Part shown: piece by piece, positions 34,301-43,455 of the stretch
Numbering within the stretch: position 1 is the first letter of the stretch
How the letters are laid out: every line of letters starts with the position of its first letter
Made by a program: the position numbers and the translations under genes
Source: Eubacterium_G segne
Lineage (GTDB): Bacteria > Bacillota > Clostridia > Lachnospirales > Lachnospiraceae
DNA: 64,000 bases
Assembly: GCF_014287775.1 (NCBI RefSeq)
Contig: NZ_JACOOZ010000005.1
Location: 1-64,000 of the forward strand
Reading direction: 5' to 3'
Notes under the pieces: generated by a model
What the model saw: the letters and a program-made list of their open reading frames with translations, nothing else
The model's database searches: none
Told to the model about the DNA's origin: nothing

Positions 34301-34766
34301 AGAATACAGAAAAAAAGGCACAAAGGAAACAGTATCTGATGAAGAATTAATGGAAGAAAAAGTTCAGGATGAGCAGTATAAATGCTATAGAATGAGTGGA
34401 CTTGTAAATTCTGATTTTAATGTAATAGAAGCAATTGATAAGGAATTGTCACAGGCAACAGGTAATTCTAAAATAATTAAAGTAGGAACCACAAAAACAG
34501 GATTAAGCAGCAGAAGTACAGTGATTGAAAGCAATAATTATATGAAATTCATAAATCATGTTTATGATATGGCTGAAAATATGCGAAAGGATATTATTGA
34601 TGGCAATATTCAGATTAATCCTACGGAAAACGCCTGCACTTACTGTCCATATGGTGGCGTGTGCGGTTTTGACCTAAAGGTTGGAGACAGATACAGACAA
34701 TTAGAAAAATTAGACTTAAAACAGGTTATTAGCCGTCTAAACACTGAGGAAAATAAAGGAGAGTAA
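31329..34766 (+). CDS. addB: ATP-dependent nuclease subunit AddB
   Basis: 1,145 residues. An inactivated helicase-like N-terminal part has Walker A GRAGSGKST (residues ~7-15). The C-terminal RecB-family nuclease domain has the DYKSG catalytic motif (VIDYKSGTTEF, near residue 935) and a cysteine set for an iron-sulfur cluster (Cys near residue 790 in YAACAYSQ, plus NACTYCPYGGVCGF near the end). With AddA it resects double-strand breaks for RecA loading, with Chi control. TGGGGAGG precedes the ATG. addA follows two bases after the stop. Confidence 0.96.
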   Translation: MSLQFIIGRAGSGKSTLLYKNLIDTSMNNPDKNILAVVPEQFSMETQKQILTMINEEYGLGGSFNIEVTSLNRLAYLIFEEQGIINYKVMDDLGKSLVIRKVLEQCKKELIIYKNKTAMPGFVEKVKSVLSELKQYYISDTDMDNMLDLCGRRPALYHKLKDILVIRKAFDEYIQDKMITTEDVLEIFCKYVGQSEIIKNTYFYFDSFTGFTPIQYKVLELLMKYSKGVMVSITLPENEKDFTTFNKYELFSLSKETIAKLKTLAKRNNVNINETLIAGEGKVPYRIKNNKALCHIEENIFRNKKLEKTENYNDAIEIYSLPNPRSEVAFVVAKISDLIVNKNYRYNDIAIITGDMANYYIYLEEELKKYDIPAFIDHKRDISSNPFVDGIIAVLDVIAMDFSYDAVMRMLRLNLLEINRNDIDVFENYIRRFGRRGFKSYSAKWEKCYKGFEERLVTVNNVREKIYNDILALRTTLKDKKATIKDFTLALYNFILSTNMEKRINDYVDMFEKDNKPELSKEYQQIYGVIILMLERIVNLMGEETVSPKEYVEILKAGFLEAKVGIIPPGLDTLMVGDIERTRLKDTKKIIFFLGVNDGIIPKMATNGGIITDSDRDFLKADEKEGFVLAPTARENIFKQKVYLYSLLAKPTEKVILTLSKTDNAGKTLRKSYLISDLQKMFSDLKIKDEEKYANSLEEITTKREALDYIAANAGEYKSGKEDRLFEVLCSVLSDDADAKKCLKLIKKGTFYKGRQPYLSRENARKLYEDKENIGITRLEKYAACAYSQFLRNGLKLGERREYEIAAYDIGNLYHEVINKFFVNVQKEGLHWENLEKETYNAILNNCVVDTMENYENDALDSSARNIFIKNQVRETAEKTIDVLIRHIDSGDFVPSEYELRITHGRIDRVDTYEKNNEIFVKVIDYKSGTTEFNVTDTFFGMQMQLMVYLKDAMEFEKKKNPDKTVLPGAGLYFHIQNPYIDRPDIRKVREEYRKKGTKETVSDEELMEEKVQDEQYKCYRMSGLVNSDFNVIEAIDKELSQATGNSKIIKVGTTKTGLSSRSTVIESNNYMKFINHVYDMAENMRKDIIDGNIQINPTENACTYCPYGGVCGFDLKVGDRYRQLEKLDLKQVISRLNTEENKGE

Positions 34767-34768
34767 AT

Positions 34769-37700
34769 ATGAAGTGGACAGATAAACAGTTAGATGTAAT
34801 TAATACAAGAAACAGAAATATTTTAGTATCAGCAGCAGCAGGCTCCGGAAAAACCGCAGTTTTAGTTGAGAGAATTATTAATATGATTACTGATGAAGAA
34901 AGTGATGTAAACATCGACGAGCTTCTTGTGGTTACTTTTACCAGGGCGGCGGCTTCTGAAATGAAGGAACGTGTAAGGGCTGCCCTTGAAGAAGCGATAG
35001 AAAAAAATCCTGACAATGAAAATATTATTAAACAGCTTTCACTTATTCATAATGCGGATATATCTACCATAGACAGTTTTTGTGCAAAGATTGTAAGGGA
35101 AAACTTTGACAAAATAGATTTAGATCCTAATTTCAGAATTGCCGATGAAACTGAAATAAAAATGATTAAGGCGGATGTTATAGGAGAAATGCTTGAAGAC
35201 TATTATTTAGAGGCAGATGAAAAGTTTATGAGTCTGGCAAAACAGTATTCGGCAGGAAGGCTTAAAGATAATATTGAAGAATTAATTGAACAGTTATACA
35301 AAAATGCCTGCGGTCACAGTGACCCGGAAAAATGGGTAAAAAACAGCGGAAATATATATAATATTAAAACTTTAGAAGAATTTGAAAATTCAGAGCTTTT
35401 AGGAGAAATAGTTAATTTTGCCAAATTAGAGTTAGATGGCATTTTAGAAGATTTAAATACGGCACTTAAAATTTCCATGGAAACAGACGGACCGGGATGC
35501 GTGGATGGATTGACCCAGCTTATGGAAAGCATTTCTGAAATACAAAAGCAGAATAATTACAATAAAATGCGTCTGGCGTTTAGAGGTGTTAAAAGTGTCA
35601 CCTTAAGAGGTGCAAAGGGATGTGATGAGGCAAAGAAAAAGCAGGTTCAGGATATAAAGAAAAAGGCCATGGACAGGCTTGGTAAATTAGAATCGGAATT
35701 GTTTGAACATACTGTTGAAGAAATGGCAGCTGATATTATAAAAAGTCATGACAGTGTCTCTATGATAATTAAATTAACCCTTGATTTTATGAAACGTTTT
35801 GCAGATAAAAAAGGGGAAAAGGGAATAATGGACTTTAATGACCAGGCGCATTTTGCTTTAAAGATATTACTTTCTGAAGATGAAAAGGGAAATGTATATC
35901 CTACAGATGTGGCAAGACAAATGGCAGAAAATTACAAGGAAATTATGATTGATGAATATCAGGACAGCAATTACGTTCAGGAGGATATTTTAAACAGCGT
36001 TTCAAAAGGTCAGGGAGTAAATAATATTTTCATGGTTGGTGACGTAAAACAAAGTATTTACAGATTCAGACAGGCGGAACCGGGACTTTTTTTGCATAAG
36101 TATGACACATATTCTCAGGATTTAACTAAAGACTGCTGTAAAATAATTTTAGATAAAAACTTCCGAAGCAGAAGGGAAGTTATAAACAGTGTTAATTATA
36201 TATTTAATTATATTATGACGGAAAAAGTAGGAGGGATAAATTACAAAAACGGAAACGGACTTACATGTGGTGCAAAATACGATGACTCCATTAATAAGCA
36301 GGATAATTCTACTGAAATTTTTATGGTAGAAGGAGAGGGAAGGGAAGATGAAGCAGATTTTGTGGCAAAAAAAATACTCGAAATAACAGACCCGGAAAAT
36401 GGTCTTAAAATAACAGAAGAGGGGCAAAATAAAAGAAGGGTAAAATATAGCGATATTACCATACTTTTAAGAAGTCTTAAGGGGGTAAGCGATATTTACC
36501 TTCAGGCATTAGAGGATAATGGAATACCGGCAGTGGCAGATTCTAAAACAGGATATTACCGGACTATAGAGGTTAGGACAGTAGTTAGTGCATTGTCAGT
36601 TATTGACAATCCATATCAGGATATTCCTTTAGCAACAATTTTAATAAGTCCCATGTTTTCATTTACGGAAAATGAGCTGGCAGTAATTAAGGCTGAAAAC
36701 ATCTGTGAATATCTGTATGACAACCTTTTACTGTATAAGGAAACGGGTTCTGATGCAGAAATTAAAGTAAAGGTTAAGGGGTTTTTGGATTTCCTTGATG
36801 ATTACAGAAAACGTAGTGTATATATAAAAGTGTATGAGCTTATAGAACAGCTGGTAAATGAAACAGGCTATGATTATTATATTTCATCCATGCCGGGAGG
36901 AAAAAGAAGGCATCTAAATATTGAGGCTTTAAAAGAAAAAGCCGTGGCATATGAAAATATTAGTTACAAAGGTGTATTTAATTTTATCAGATATATAGAA
37001 AAATTACAGTATTTAGACAGCGACGACGGTGAGGCAGGAATTAGTCAGGAAAATGATAATACGGTAAAAATAATGTCCATACATAAAAGTAAGGGACTTC
37101 AATTTCCGGTGGTGTTTTTGTGTGACACCAACGGTGGCGGCAGAAATGACACAGACAAAATCGTGGTAGATGACAATGGAAATATTGGCGTTGACATGAT
37201 AGATGAAAATTTGAAAGTAAAGTCACCAACTATTGTAAAAAGACTTATAAGGAGAAAGAACAAACAGGAGGATATGGCGGAGAGGCTTAGAATCCTTTAT
37301 GTTGCCCTTACAAGAGCAAAGGAAAAGCTGATTATTACCGGTGTCACAAAGAAACTTACAAAGACTATTTCTGATTTAAAGGAAAGTATGTATAACGTAA
37401 AGGATGAAATGTCATACTCAAACATTGTTAATGCACCAAATATGTTTACGTGGATTGGTAAAACCGTGGCTAAAAACAAGGCTTTTGACACCATAGCGGA
37501 AAGAGAGTTTAATGGAACAAAGGCCAGGGATGAAATGTATAATGCAGAGGCAGACATTGTAATAAATACGGTGGAAGCGGAAGATATGTTATATCAGGAA
37601 GGAAAGGCTCTTATTAAGGATGAAATTGACAGCAAAAAGTTTGATAGGATTTTTAATCTAAAAGCTGATAATGGAGATGATGTTAAGAAAAAATTTGACT

Positions 37701-38419
37701 TTACATACCAATATTTAGATGATGTTACTTTACATTCAAAGGCAAGTGTAACGGAAATAAAGAAGCAAAGTATGGCTTATGTAGAGGAAATTGATGGAAA
37801 TCAGGAGTTTCATAAGGAAACTGAAGTGCCGGAAATAATACCGGATTTTGCCAGAGAAGATATATCGGGCAATGAAACATTATACGGTGCAGAACGGGGA
37901 ACCGCATATCACAGGGTATTTGAACTTCTTGATTTTGACATGGAGGAATATACCATAGATACCGTTAAGGAAATGATAGAATCCTTTGTGGATAAAGGGC
38001 TTATGACTAAAGAACAGGCAGGGTGTATTTACTATAAAGATATAATTTCATTTACAAAAACTGATTTGTTTAATAGAATGAAAAAGGCATATAAGAAAGG
38101 TAAGCTTTACAGGGAGCGGAAGTTTCTGTTAGGAGTTAAGGCTAATGAAATAAATGGCAGGTCAAATTCAGATGAAACAATGATAATTCAGGGTATAATT
38201 GATGTATGCTTTGAAGAAGATGGTGAGTTTGTTATTGCTGATTACAAAACAGATAAGGTTAAAACCATGGAGGAACTTGATAAACGTTATCATGTGCAGT
38301 TAGAATGTTATAAGCTTGCCATAGAGAGAATTTCTCAAATAAATGTTAAGGAAATGATAATTTATTCTGTGACATTAGGTAAGGAAGCAGAGATTAAAAA
38401 AGAAGATAAAGGAGAATGA
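34769..38419 (+). CDS. addA: ATP-dependent helicase/nuclease subunit AddA
   Basis: 1,216 residues, UvrD/Rep superfamily I helicase. Motif I is SAAAGSGKTAVLVER, motif Ia VTFTRAAASEMKERV, motif II IDEYQDSN, motif IV/V KSKGLQFPVVF and motif VI LYVALTRAKEKL. The C-terminal RecB-like nuclease domain has GTAYHRVFELLD and IADYKTD. It is the motor and second nuclease of AddAB. The ribosome site AAAGGAG overlaps the addB end, so translation is coupled. It overlaps the possible upstream start of the next gene. Confidence 0.97.
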   Translation: MKWTDKQLDVINTRNRNILVSAAAGSGKTAVLVERIINMITDEESDVNIDELLVVTFTRAAASEMKERVRAALEEAIEKNPDNENIIKQLSLIHNADISTIDSFCAKIVRENFDKIDLDPNFRIADETEIKMIKADVIGEMLEDYYLEADEKFMSLAKQYSAGRLKDNIEELIEQLYKNACGHSDPEKWVKNSGNIYNIKTLEEFENSELLGEIVNFAKLELDGILEDLNTALKISMETDGPGCVDGLTQLMESISEIQKQNNYNKMRLAFRGVKSVTLRGAKGCDEAKKKQVQDIKKKAMDRLGKLESELFEHTVEEMAADIIKSHDSVSMIIKLTLDFMKRFADKKGEKGIMDFNDQAHFALKILLSEDEKGNVYPTDVARQMAENYKEIMIDEYQDSNYVQEDILNSVSKGQGVNNIFMVGDVKQSIYRFRQAEPGLFLHKYDTYSQDLTKDCCKIILDKNFRSRREVINSVNYIFNYIMTEKVGGINYKNGNGLTCGAKYDDSINKQDNSTEIFMVEGEGREDEADFVAKKILEITDPENGLKITEEGQNKRRVKYSDITILLRSLKGVSDIYLQALEDNGIPAVADSKTGYYRTIEVRTVVSALSVIDNPYQDIPLATILISPMFSFTENELAVIKAENICEYLYDNLLLYKETGSDAEIKVKVKGFLDFLDDYRKRSVYIKVYELIEQLVNETGYDYYISSMPGGKRRHLNIEALKEKAVAYENISYKGVFNFIRYIEKLQYLDSDDGEAGISQENDNTVKIMSIHKSKGLQFPVVFLCDTNGGGRNDTDKIVVDDNGNIGVDMIDENLKVKSPTIVKRLIRRKNKQEDMAERLRILYVALTRAKEKLIITGVTKKLTKTISDLKESMYNVKDEMSYSNIVNAPNMFTWIGKTVAKNKAFDTIAEREFNGTKARDEMYNAEADIVINTVEAEDMLYQEGKALIKDEIDSKKFDRIFNLKADNGDDVKKKFDFTYQYLDDVTLHSKASVTEIKKQSMAYVEEIDGNQEFHKETEVPEIIPDFAREDISGNETLYGAERGTAYHRVFELLDFDMEEYTIDTVKEMIESFVDKGLMTKEQAGCIYYKDIISFTKTDLFNRMKKAYKKGKLYRERKFLLGVKANEINGRSNSDETMIIQGIIDVCFEEDGEFVIADYKTDKVKTMEELDKRYHVQLECYKLAIERISQINVKEMIIYSVTLGKEAEIKKEDKGE

Positions 38420-38421
38420 CA

Positions 38422-39432
38422 ATGATTTTTCCAGAGTTTATAAAACCGGGAGATACTATAGGTGTTACAGCTACTTCCGGAGGAATAATTAATGAGTTAA
38501 AACAAAAAAGAGTTGCAAATGCAACAGAACAATTAAAAAGTAAAGGATACAATGTTAAATTAACAGATAATGTATATAAGTCAGATAGCAGAGGTTGCAG
38601 CTCTACGGGAATGGAAAGGGGAAAACAGTTTAATGAATTAGTGTCAGATAAAAATGTTAGAGCTGTTTTTTCCGCAGCTGGTGGAGATTATCTTATGGAA
38701 ATGCTTGATTATGTGGATTTTGAGCAGTTTAAGAATAATCCAAAGTGGTTTCAGGGATTTTCAGATAATACGGGACTGGTATATCCCATTGTAACAACCT
38801 GTGATGTGGCAGCAGTGTATGGATGCCATATAGGCGATTTCGGAATGAATCCGTGGCAAAAGCCGGTGGAGAATGCTTTGGGAGTATTAGAAGGAAAAGT
38901 TAAGGTTCAAAAATCTTTTGACTATTACGAATCCCAACGCCATGAATATGTTACAGGTTATGAGGGATATTATAATGATGAAAAAGTAAGCTGGGTAAAC
39001 GGCCGTGGCGAGGAAAAAATAGAAATATCAGGGCGGCTTTTAGGAGGGTGCCTTGATGTTATAGCTTTCCTTATTGGTACTAAATATGACGGAACACAAC
39101 AATTTGTGGAAAAATATAAAAAAGATGGTATAATATGGGCGTTGGAAAGCTTTAATATGGAGGATGTTGTTTTAGTAACCCATTTGTGGCAGATGAAGGA
39201 AAGAGGTTATTTTAAACATGCAAAGGGCTTTGTTTTTGGAAGACCTTTAATGTATAATTCGTGGATTGAACAGCCATATAAGGAAGCTATAATGTCCATA
39301 CTTGGAGATTTAGATGTGCCGGTTATTTTTGATGCAGATATTGGTCATAAGGGACCACAGTTTTCAATAATAGAAGGTGCGTTGGCAAAAGTAAGTAGTA
39401 CAGGCGGAAAAGGAGTTTTACAATATGCTTGA
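38422..39432 (+). CDS. LD-carboxypeptidase, peptidase family S66
   Basis: 336 residues from ATG 38422, chosen over ATG 38416 because AAAGGAG at 38408-38414 is seven bases from the former. The nucleophile Ser lies in GFSDNTGLV, the catalytic Glu in WALESFNMED and the His in DIGHKGPQ. The family includes LdcA, which trims D-Ala from murein tetrapeptides in recycling, and MccF, which inactivates microcin C. Which role applies is not decidable from sequence. It sits between addA and sufC in a close-packed run and overlaps sufC by eight bases. Confidence 0.88.
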   Translation: MIFPEFIKPGDTIGVTATSGGIINELKQKRVANATEQLKSKGYNVKLTDNVYKSDSRGCSSTGMERGKQFNELVSDKNVRAVFSAAGGDYLMEMLDYVDFEQFKNNPKWFQGFSDNTGLVYPIVTTCDVAAVYGCHIGDFGMNPWQKPVENALGVLEGKVKVQKSFDYYESQRHEYVTGYEGYYNDEKVSWVNGRGEEKIEISGRLLGGCLDVIAFLIGTKYDGTQQFVEKYKKDGIIWALESFNMEDVVLVTHLWQMKERGYFKHAKGFVFGRPLMYNSWIEQPYKEAIMSILGDLDVPVIFDADIGHKGPQFSIIEGALAKVSSTGGKGVLQYA

Positions 39433-40150
39433 ACTTAGAGATATTAAATTTAGTGTTAAAGAAGATGATGGAAAACAAAAAGATATAATTAATGGGATCA
39501 GCCTTAAAATTGATGAAAGTAAGTTTGTTGCCATAACAGGTCCTAACGGAAGTGGTAAATCCACACTGGCTAAGCTTATTGTAGGAATAATTAAGCCTAC
39601 ATCAGGTAAAATCATATACAATGGAACGGATATAACAGATATGTCCATTTCAGACAGGGCAAAATTAGGAATAAGCTTTGCTTTTCAGCAGCCTGTAAGA
39701 TTTAAGGGAATAAAGGTAATTGACCTTCTTAGAATGGCTTCAGGAAAGCAGTTGTCCATAAGCGAAGCCTGTGAGTATCTGTCAGAGGTAGGTCTTTGTG
39801 CAAGGGATTATATAAACAGAGAGGTAGATGCAAGTCTTTCCGGTGGTGAATTAAAAAGAATAGAAATTGCCACAATTATTGCAAGAGGAACGGAATTATC
39901 TGTTTTTGATGAGCCGGAGGCAGGAATTGACTTATGGAGCTTTAACAGCCTTATTAAAGTATTTGAAAAGATGCAGCATAAGAACACTAACTCTATTCTT
40001 ATAATATCCCATCAGGAGAGAATATTAGATATTGCAGATGAAATAATTCTTCTAGTGGATGGAAAGATAAGGGCACATGGAGATAAAGAGGAAATCATGC
40101 CTCTTGTTTTAGGAAATAATAACAATGTCTGTGAAAAATTACAGGCGTAA
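39425..40150 (+). CDS. sufC: SUF iron-sulfur assembly ATPase SufC
   Basis: 241 residues, ABC-type ATPase. Walker A is GPNGSGKST, the signature LSGGELKRIEIA and Walker B LSVFDEPEAGIDL, with the SufC-like Gln loop FAFQQPVRFKGI. In the SUF system SufC drives scaffold opening during cluster assembly. It overlaps the previous gene by eight bases and is followed 11 bases later by one SufB/D-type scaffold gene. No sufS, sufU or second scaffold gene is present nearby, unlike the standard sufCDSUB operon of Firmicutes. Confidence 0.92.
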   Translation: MLELRDIKFSVKEDDGKQKDIINGISLKIDESKFVAITGPNGSGKSTLAKLIVGIIKPTSGKIIYNGTDITDMSISDRAKLGISFAFQQPVRFKGIKVIDLLRMASGKQLSISEACEYLSEVGLCARDYINREVDASLSGGELKRIEIATIIARGTELSVFDEPEAGIDLWSFNSLIKVFEKMQHKNTNSILIISHQERILDIADEIILLVDGKIRAHGDKEEIMPLVLGNNNNVCEKLQA

Positions 40151-40161
40151 GGAGTGGTAAT

Positions 40162-41079
40162 ATGGATAAGATACAGATGGAATTATTTGAGCAGCTGACG
40201 GGACTTCATGAAATACCACAGGGTGCTTATAATATAAGGGCAAACAGCAAAAAGGACAGTAGAAATACTACTGAAAACATAAATATAGTAACTAAGGAAG
40301 ACAAGGATGGCATAGATATATATGTGAAGCCGGGAACCAAAAATGAAAGTGTTCATATTCCTGTAGTTATCAGCAAAACCGGTTTAGAGGAATGCGTATA
40401 TAACGATTTCCACATAGGTGAAGGTGCCGATGTTCTTATTGTGGCAGGATGTGGAATTCACAACAGTGGGGATAAACTGTCTAAGCATGATGGCATTCAT
40501 ACATTTTACATTGGGAAAAATGCCAGGGTAAAATATGTGGAAAAGCATTATGGTAAGGGAGACGGAAACGGCGAAAACGTAATGAATCCTACAACTATAG
40601 TTAATATAGAAGAAGGTGGATTTATGGAAATGGAAACGGTGCAGATAAAAGGCATTGATTCAACAGAAAGGGTAACATCGGCAAAACTTGACAAAGATGC
40701 AAAAATAGTAATTACCGAGCGTATTATGACCCACGGAAAACAGCATGCAACAACCCGTTTTAATGTGGACATGAATGGAGACGGCTCCAGTGCAAACGTT
40801 ATTTCCCGTTCAGTGGCAAGAGACGATTCAAGACAGACATTTTTCTCGGTAATTAACGGAAATGCCAAGTGCAATGGACATTCAGAGTGCGACGCCATTA
40901 TTATGGACAATGCAAAAATAAGTGCTATTCCGGAAATTACTGCAAATGATTTAGAGGCTTCCCTTATTCACGAGGCAGCAATAGGAAAAATTGCCGGAGA
41001 GCAGTTAATTAAGCTTCAGACATTAGGTCTTACTGAACAGGAAGCGGAAGAACAGATTGTTAATGGATTTTTAAGATAA
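40162..41079 (+). CDS. short SufB/SufD-type scaffold protein
   Basis: 305 residues, against about 420-470 for typical SufB or SufD. It holds the beta-helix core (~90-270) and C-terminal helices (ITANDLEASLIHEAAIGKI). A Cys in GHSECDAIIMD aligns with the cluster-building Cys of SufB, and the His in LIHEAAIG aligns with the key His of SufD, so both functions may reside in a homodimer. It follows sufC. This is the minimal one-scaffold SUF form reported from some anaerobes. Alignment is by eye. Confidence 0.85.
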   Translation: MDKIQMELFEQLTGLHEIPQGAYNIRANSKKDSRNTTENINIVTKEDKDGIDIYVKPGTKNESVHIPVVISKTGLEECVYNDFHIGEGADVLIVAGCGIHNSGDKLSKHDGIHTFYIGKNARVKYVEKHYGKGDGNGENVMNPTTIVNIEEGGFMEMETVQIKGIDSTERVTSAKLDKDAKIVITERIMTHGKQHATTRFNVDMNGDGSSANVISRSVARDDSRQTFFSVINGNAKCNGHSECDAIIMDNAKISAIPEITANDLEASLIHEAAIGKIAGEQLIKLQTLGLTEQEAEEQIVNGFLR

Positions 41080-41089
41080 AGGATAATTC

Positions 41090-42064
41090 ATGGAAAATAT
41101 AAGAAAAATTGCCGTTTTAACCAGCGGTGGAGATGCCCCGGGAATGAATTCAGCCATTCGTGCGGTAGTTTTTAGTGCCTGTAATTTAGGCATTGAAGTA
41201 GTTGGTATACTTCGTGGTTACGACGGATTAATAGATTTTGAAACTGCTCCTCTTAGTATGGATGATGTAAGAAACATAAACAACAGAGGAGGCACTATAC
41301 TTTTTACCAGTAGAAGTGACAGATTTTTAAAAAAGGAATATAGAGAAAAGGCGGCGTTAAATCTAAGGGAAAACGGCATTGATACATTAGTGGCAATTGG
41401 AGGCGACGGTACTCTTCGTGGTGCAATTGATTTTAAGGAAGAAGGTATAAATGTTATATGTATTCCGGGAACAATTGACAGAGACATGGGGTGCAGTGAG
41501 TATACCTTAGGATTTGATACTGCCGTAAATACTGCCACAGAGGCAATTGACAAAATCAGAGATTCTTCAATATCTCACGGACGATGTAGTGTTGTGGAGG
41601 TTATGGGAAGAAAAAAAGGATATATTGCATTGTGGTCAGGGATGGCGGCATCAGCAGATGCCATATTGTTACCGGAAAAATGGCAGGGAGATTTTGACAG
41701 TGTTACTGATGCCATAAAGAAGCATCATACTGACGGACGGGACTGTTATTTAGTTGTAGTTGCGGAAGGCGTAACAGATGCAGAAGAATTGGCAAAGCTT
41801 ATTCAGGAGAAAACCGGCATAGAATCAAGGGTGTCTGTTTTAGGATATATTCAAAGAGGTGGACAGCCATCGGCAAAGGACAGAATGTATGGTTCACTTA
41901 TGGGAGCTTACGCTGTTGAGATTTTAAAAGAAAGCAGAAAAAACCGTGTAGTAGCTATTAAAAATGATTTGCTGGTAGATTATGATTTAGAAGAAGCATT
42001 GTCACTGAAAAATAACAGTTTAGATTCTTTCCAGTATCAGTTAAGTTTGAGATTATCAGAATAG
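41090..42064 (+). CDS. pfkA: ATP-dependent 6-phosphofructokinase
   Basis: 324 residues. TSGGDAPGMN forms the N-terminal nucleotide loop, GGDGTLRG and PGTIDRD the active site, and VEVMGRKKGYIA the fructose-6-phosphate site. Gly in both GGDG and IPGT positions points to ATP rather than pyrophosphate as phosphate donor. The usual IDND is IDRD here: both catalytic Asp residues stay, the Asn between them is Arg. It commits sugar to glycolysis. It starts 11 bases after the scaffold gene, with AAAGGA upstream. Confidence 0.95.
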   Translation: MENIRKIAVLTSGGDAPGMNSAIRAVVFSACNLGIEVVGILRGYDGLIDFETAPLSMDDVRNINNRGGTILFTSRSDRFLKKEYREKAALNLRENGIDTLVAIGGDGTLRGAIDFKEEGINVICIPGTIDRDMGCSEYTLGFDTAVNTATEAIDKIRDSSISHGRCSVVEVMGRKKGYIALWSGMAASADAILLPEKWQGDFDSVTDAIKKHHTDGRDCYLVVVAEGVTDAEELAKLIQEKTGIESRVSVLGYIQRGGQPSAKDRMYGSLMGAYAVEILKESRKNRVVAIKNDLLVDYDLEEALSLKNNSLDSFQYQLSLRLSE

Positions 42065-42096
42065 TAAAATATTATATTAGAGAAGAAGGCAGAGAA

Positions 42097-43455
42097 ATGA
42101 ATAGAAGTAAATCAGAAACGACCCGTAGTATAGACATAGTAAATGGTGGTTTATGGAAAAATATTTTGATGTTTGCCATTCCACTGGCTGTAAGTAGTGT
42201 TTTGCAGCAGTTATTTAATTCTGTGGATGTGGCAGTAGTGGGAAAATTTGCCACCAGTCAGGACCAGGCAGCAGTAGGATGTACAGGTGCCCTTATTAAT
42301 CTAATGATTAATTTGTTTGTAGGTATTTCAGTAGGAGCAAATGTTGTCATTTCCAATTATTTAGGCAGTAAAAAGGATGATAAAGTTAAAAGTGCCGTAC
42401 ATACATCAATTGTTATAGCTTTGGTAAGTGGCATTTTTTTACTTGTGATAGGAATTATTGTGGCACGACCGGTTCTTGTTTTAATGGACACTCCCGCAGA
42501 CACTTTGAATCTGGCAGTAGATTACATGAAAATATACTTTCTTGGTATGCCTTTTATTATGCTATATAATTTTGGCGCAGCTATATTAAGAAGTATCGGA
42601 GATACAAAACGCCCCCTGTATTGCCTTACAGTGGCAGGTGTTTTAAATGCAGCCCTTAATCTTTTTCTTGTTATTGTTTTTCATCTTGGAGTAACAGGTG
42701 TTGCAATTGCAACAGTTATTTCTAATATTGTAAGTTCATTAATGATTACATATATACTTATTCATGAAAATGAACCTGTTAAACTTTCTGTTAAGAAATT
42801 AGGCATTTCAAAGCAGGATTTAAGTAAAATATTAAAAATAGGTGTGCCGGCAGGAATACAGGGAATGGTATTTTCTTTTGCCAATGTATTTATTCAGGCG
42901 GCTCTTAACGGATTTGGTTCTGATGTGGTGGCAGGTTCTGCGGTGGCACTTAATTATGAATTTATTATATATTTTATAGTTAGTGCTTTCAGTCAGACAG
43001 CGGTAACCTTTGTTAGCACTAACTTTGGTGCAGGAAATTATGACAGAGTTAAAAAAGTATTCCGTATATGTATGATATACAGCGTAGTGATTTCACAGGC
43101 TTTGGGAATAATTGTGGCATTAAACGGTTTCTTTTTTGCTTCAATATTCACTTCAAAAGCGGCAGTGGCAGGCTATGCAGTAACAAGAATGAGATTGCTA
43201 CTGTTCTTTTATCTTTTAGTAAGCTCCTATGAAATAGGTGGTGCAGCCCTTAGAGGAATGGGACACTCCATGACACCGGCAGCCCTTACGGTATTTGGAA
43301 CCTGTGTATTGAGATTAGTATGGATATACACTGTTTTTGTAAAATATCATTCATATGATGTTTTGCTTATTGTATATCCTGTTTCATGGATTATAACGGG
43401 AGTTGCGGTATTAGCGGCATACGTTTATGTAAGTAAAAAGGAATGTAAAATATGA
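42097..43455 (+). CDS. MATE family multidrug/Na+ or H+ antiporter
   Basis: 452 residues with about twelve membrane helices in two MATE halves (PLAVSSVLQQLFNSVDVAVVG at the start, GVPAGIQGMVFSFANVFIQ at the start of the second half). It exports organic cations or metabolites; substrate is unknown. It is next to pfkA by 32 bases and overlaps the following acetyltransferase gene by four bases (ATGA), so the two are translationally coupled. Confidence 0.92.
   Translation: MNRSKSETTRSIDIVNGGLWKNILMFAIPLAVSSVLQQLFNSVDVAVVGKFATSQDQAAVGCTGALINLMINLFVGISVGANVVISNYLGSKKDDKVKSAVHTSIVIALVSGIFLLVIGIIVARPVLVLMDTPADTLNLAVDYMKIYFLGMPFIMLYNFGAAILRSIGDTKRPLYCLTVAGVLNAALNLFLVIVFHLGVTGVAIATVISNIVSSLMITYILIHENEPVKLSVKKLGISKQDLSKILKIGVPAGIQGMVFSFANVFIQAALNGFGSDVVAGSAVALNYEFIIYFIVSAFSQTAVTFVSTNFGAGNYDRVKKVFRICMIYSVVISQALGIIVALNGFFFASIFTSKAAVAGYAVTRMRLLLFFYLLVSSYEIGGAALRGMGHSMTPAALTVFGTCVLRLVWIYTVFVKYHSYDVLLIVYPVSWIITGVAVLAAYVYVSKKECKI

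Noticed and set aside
40162..41079. Truncated sufB pseudogene
   Set aside because: The frame is intact, has a ribosome site and keeps the key Cys and His and the C-terminal helices, so a short functional form is more likely.
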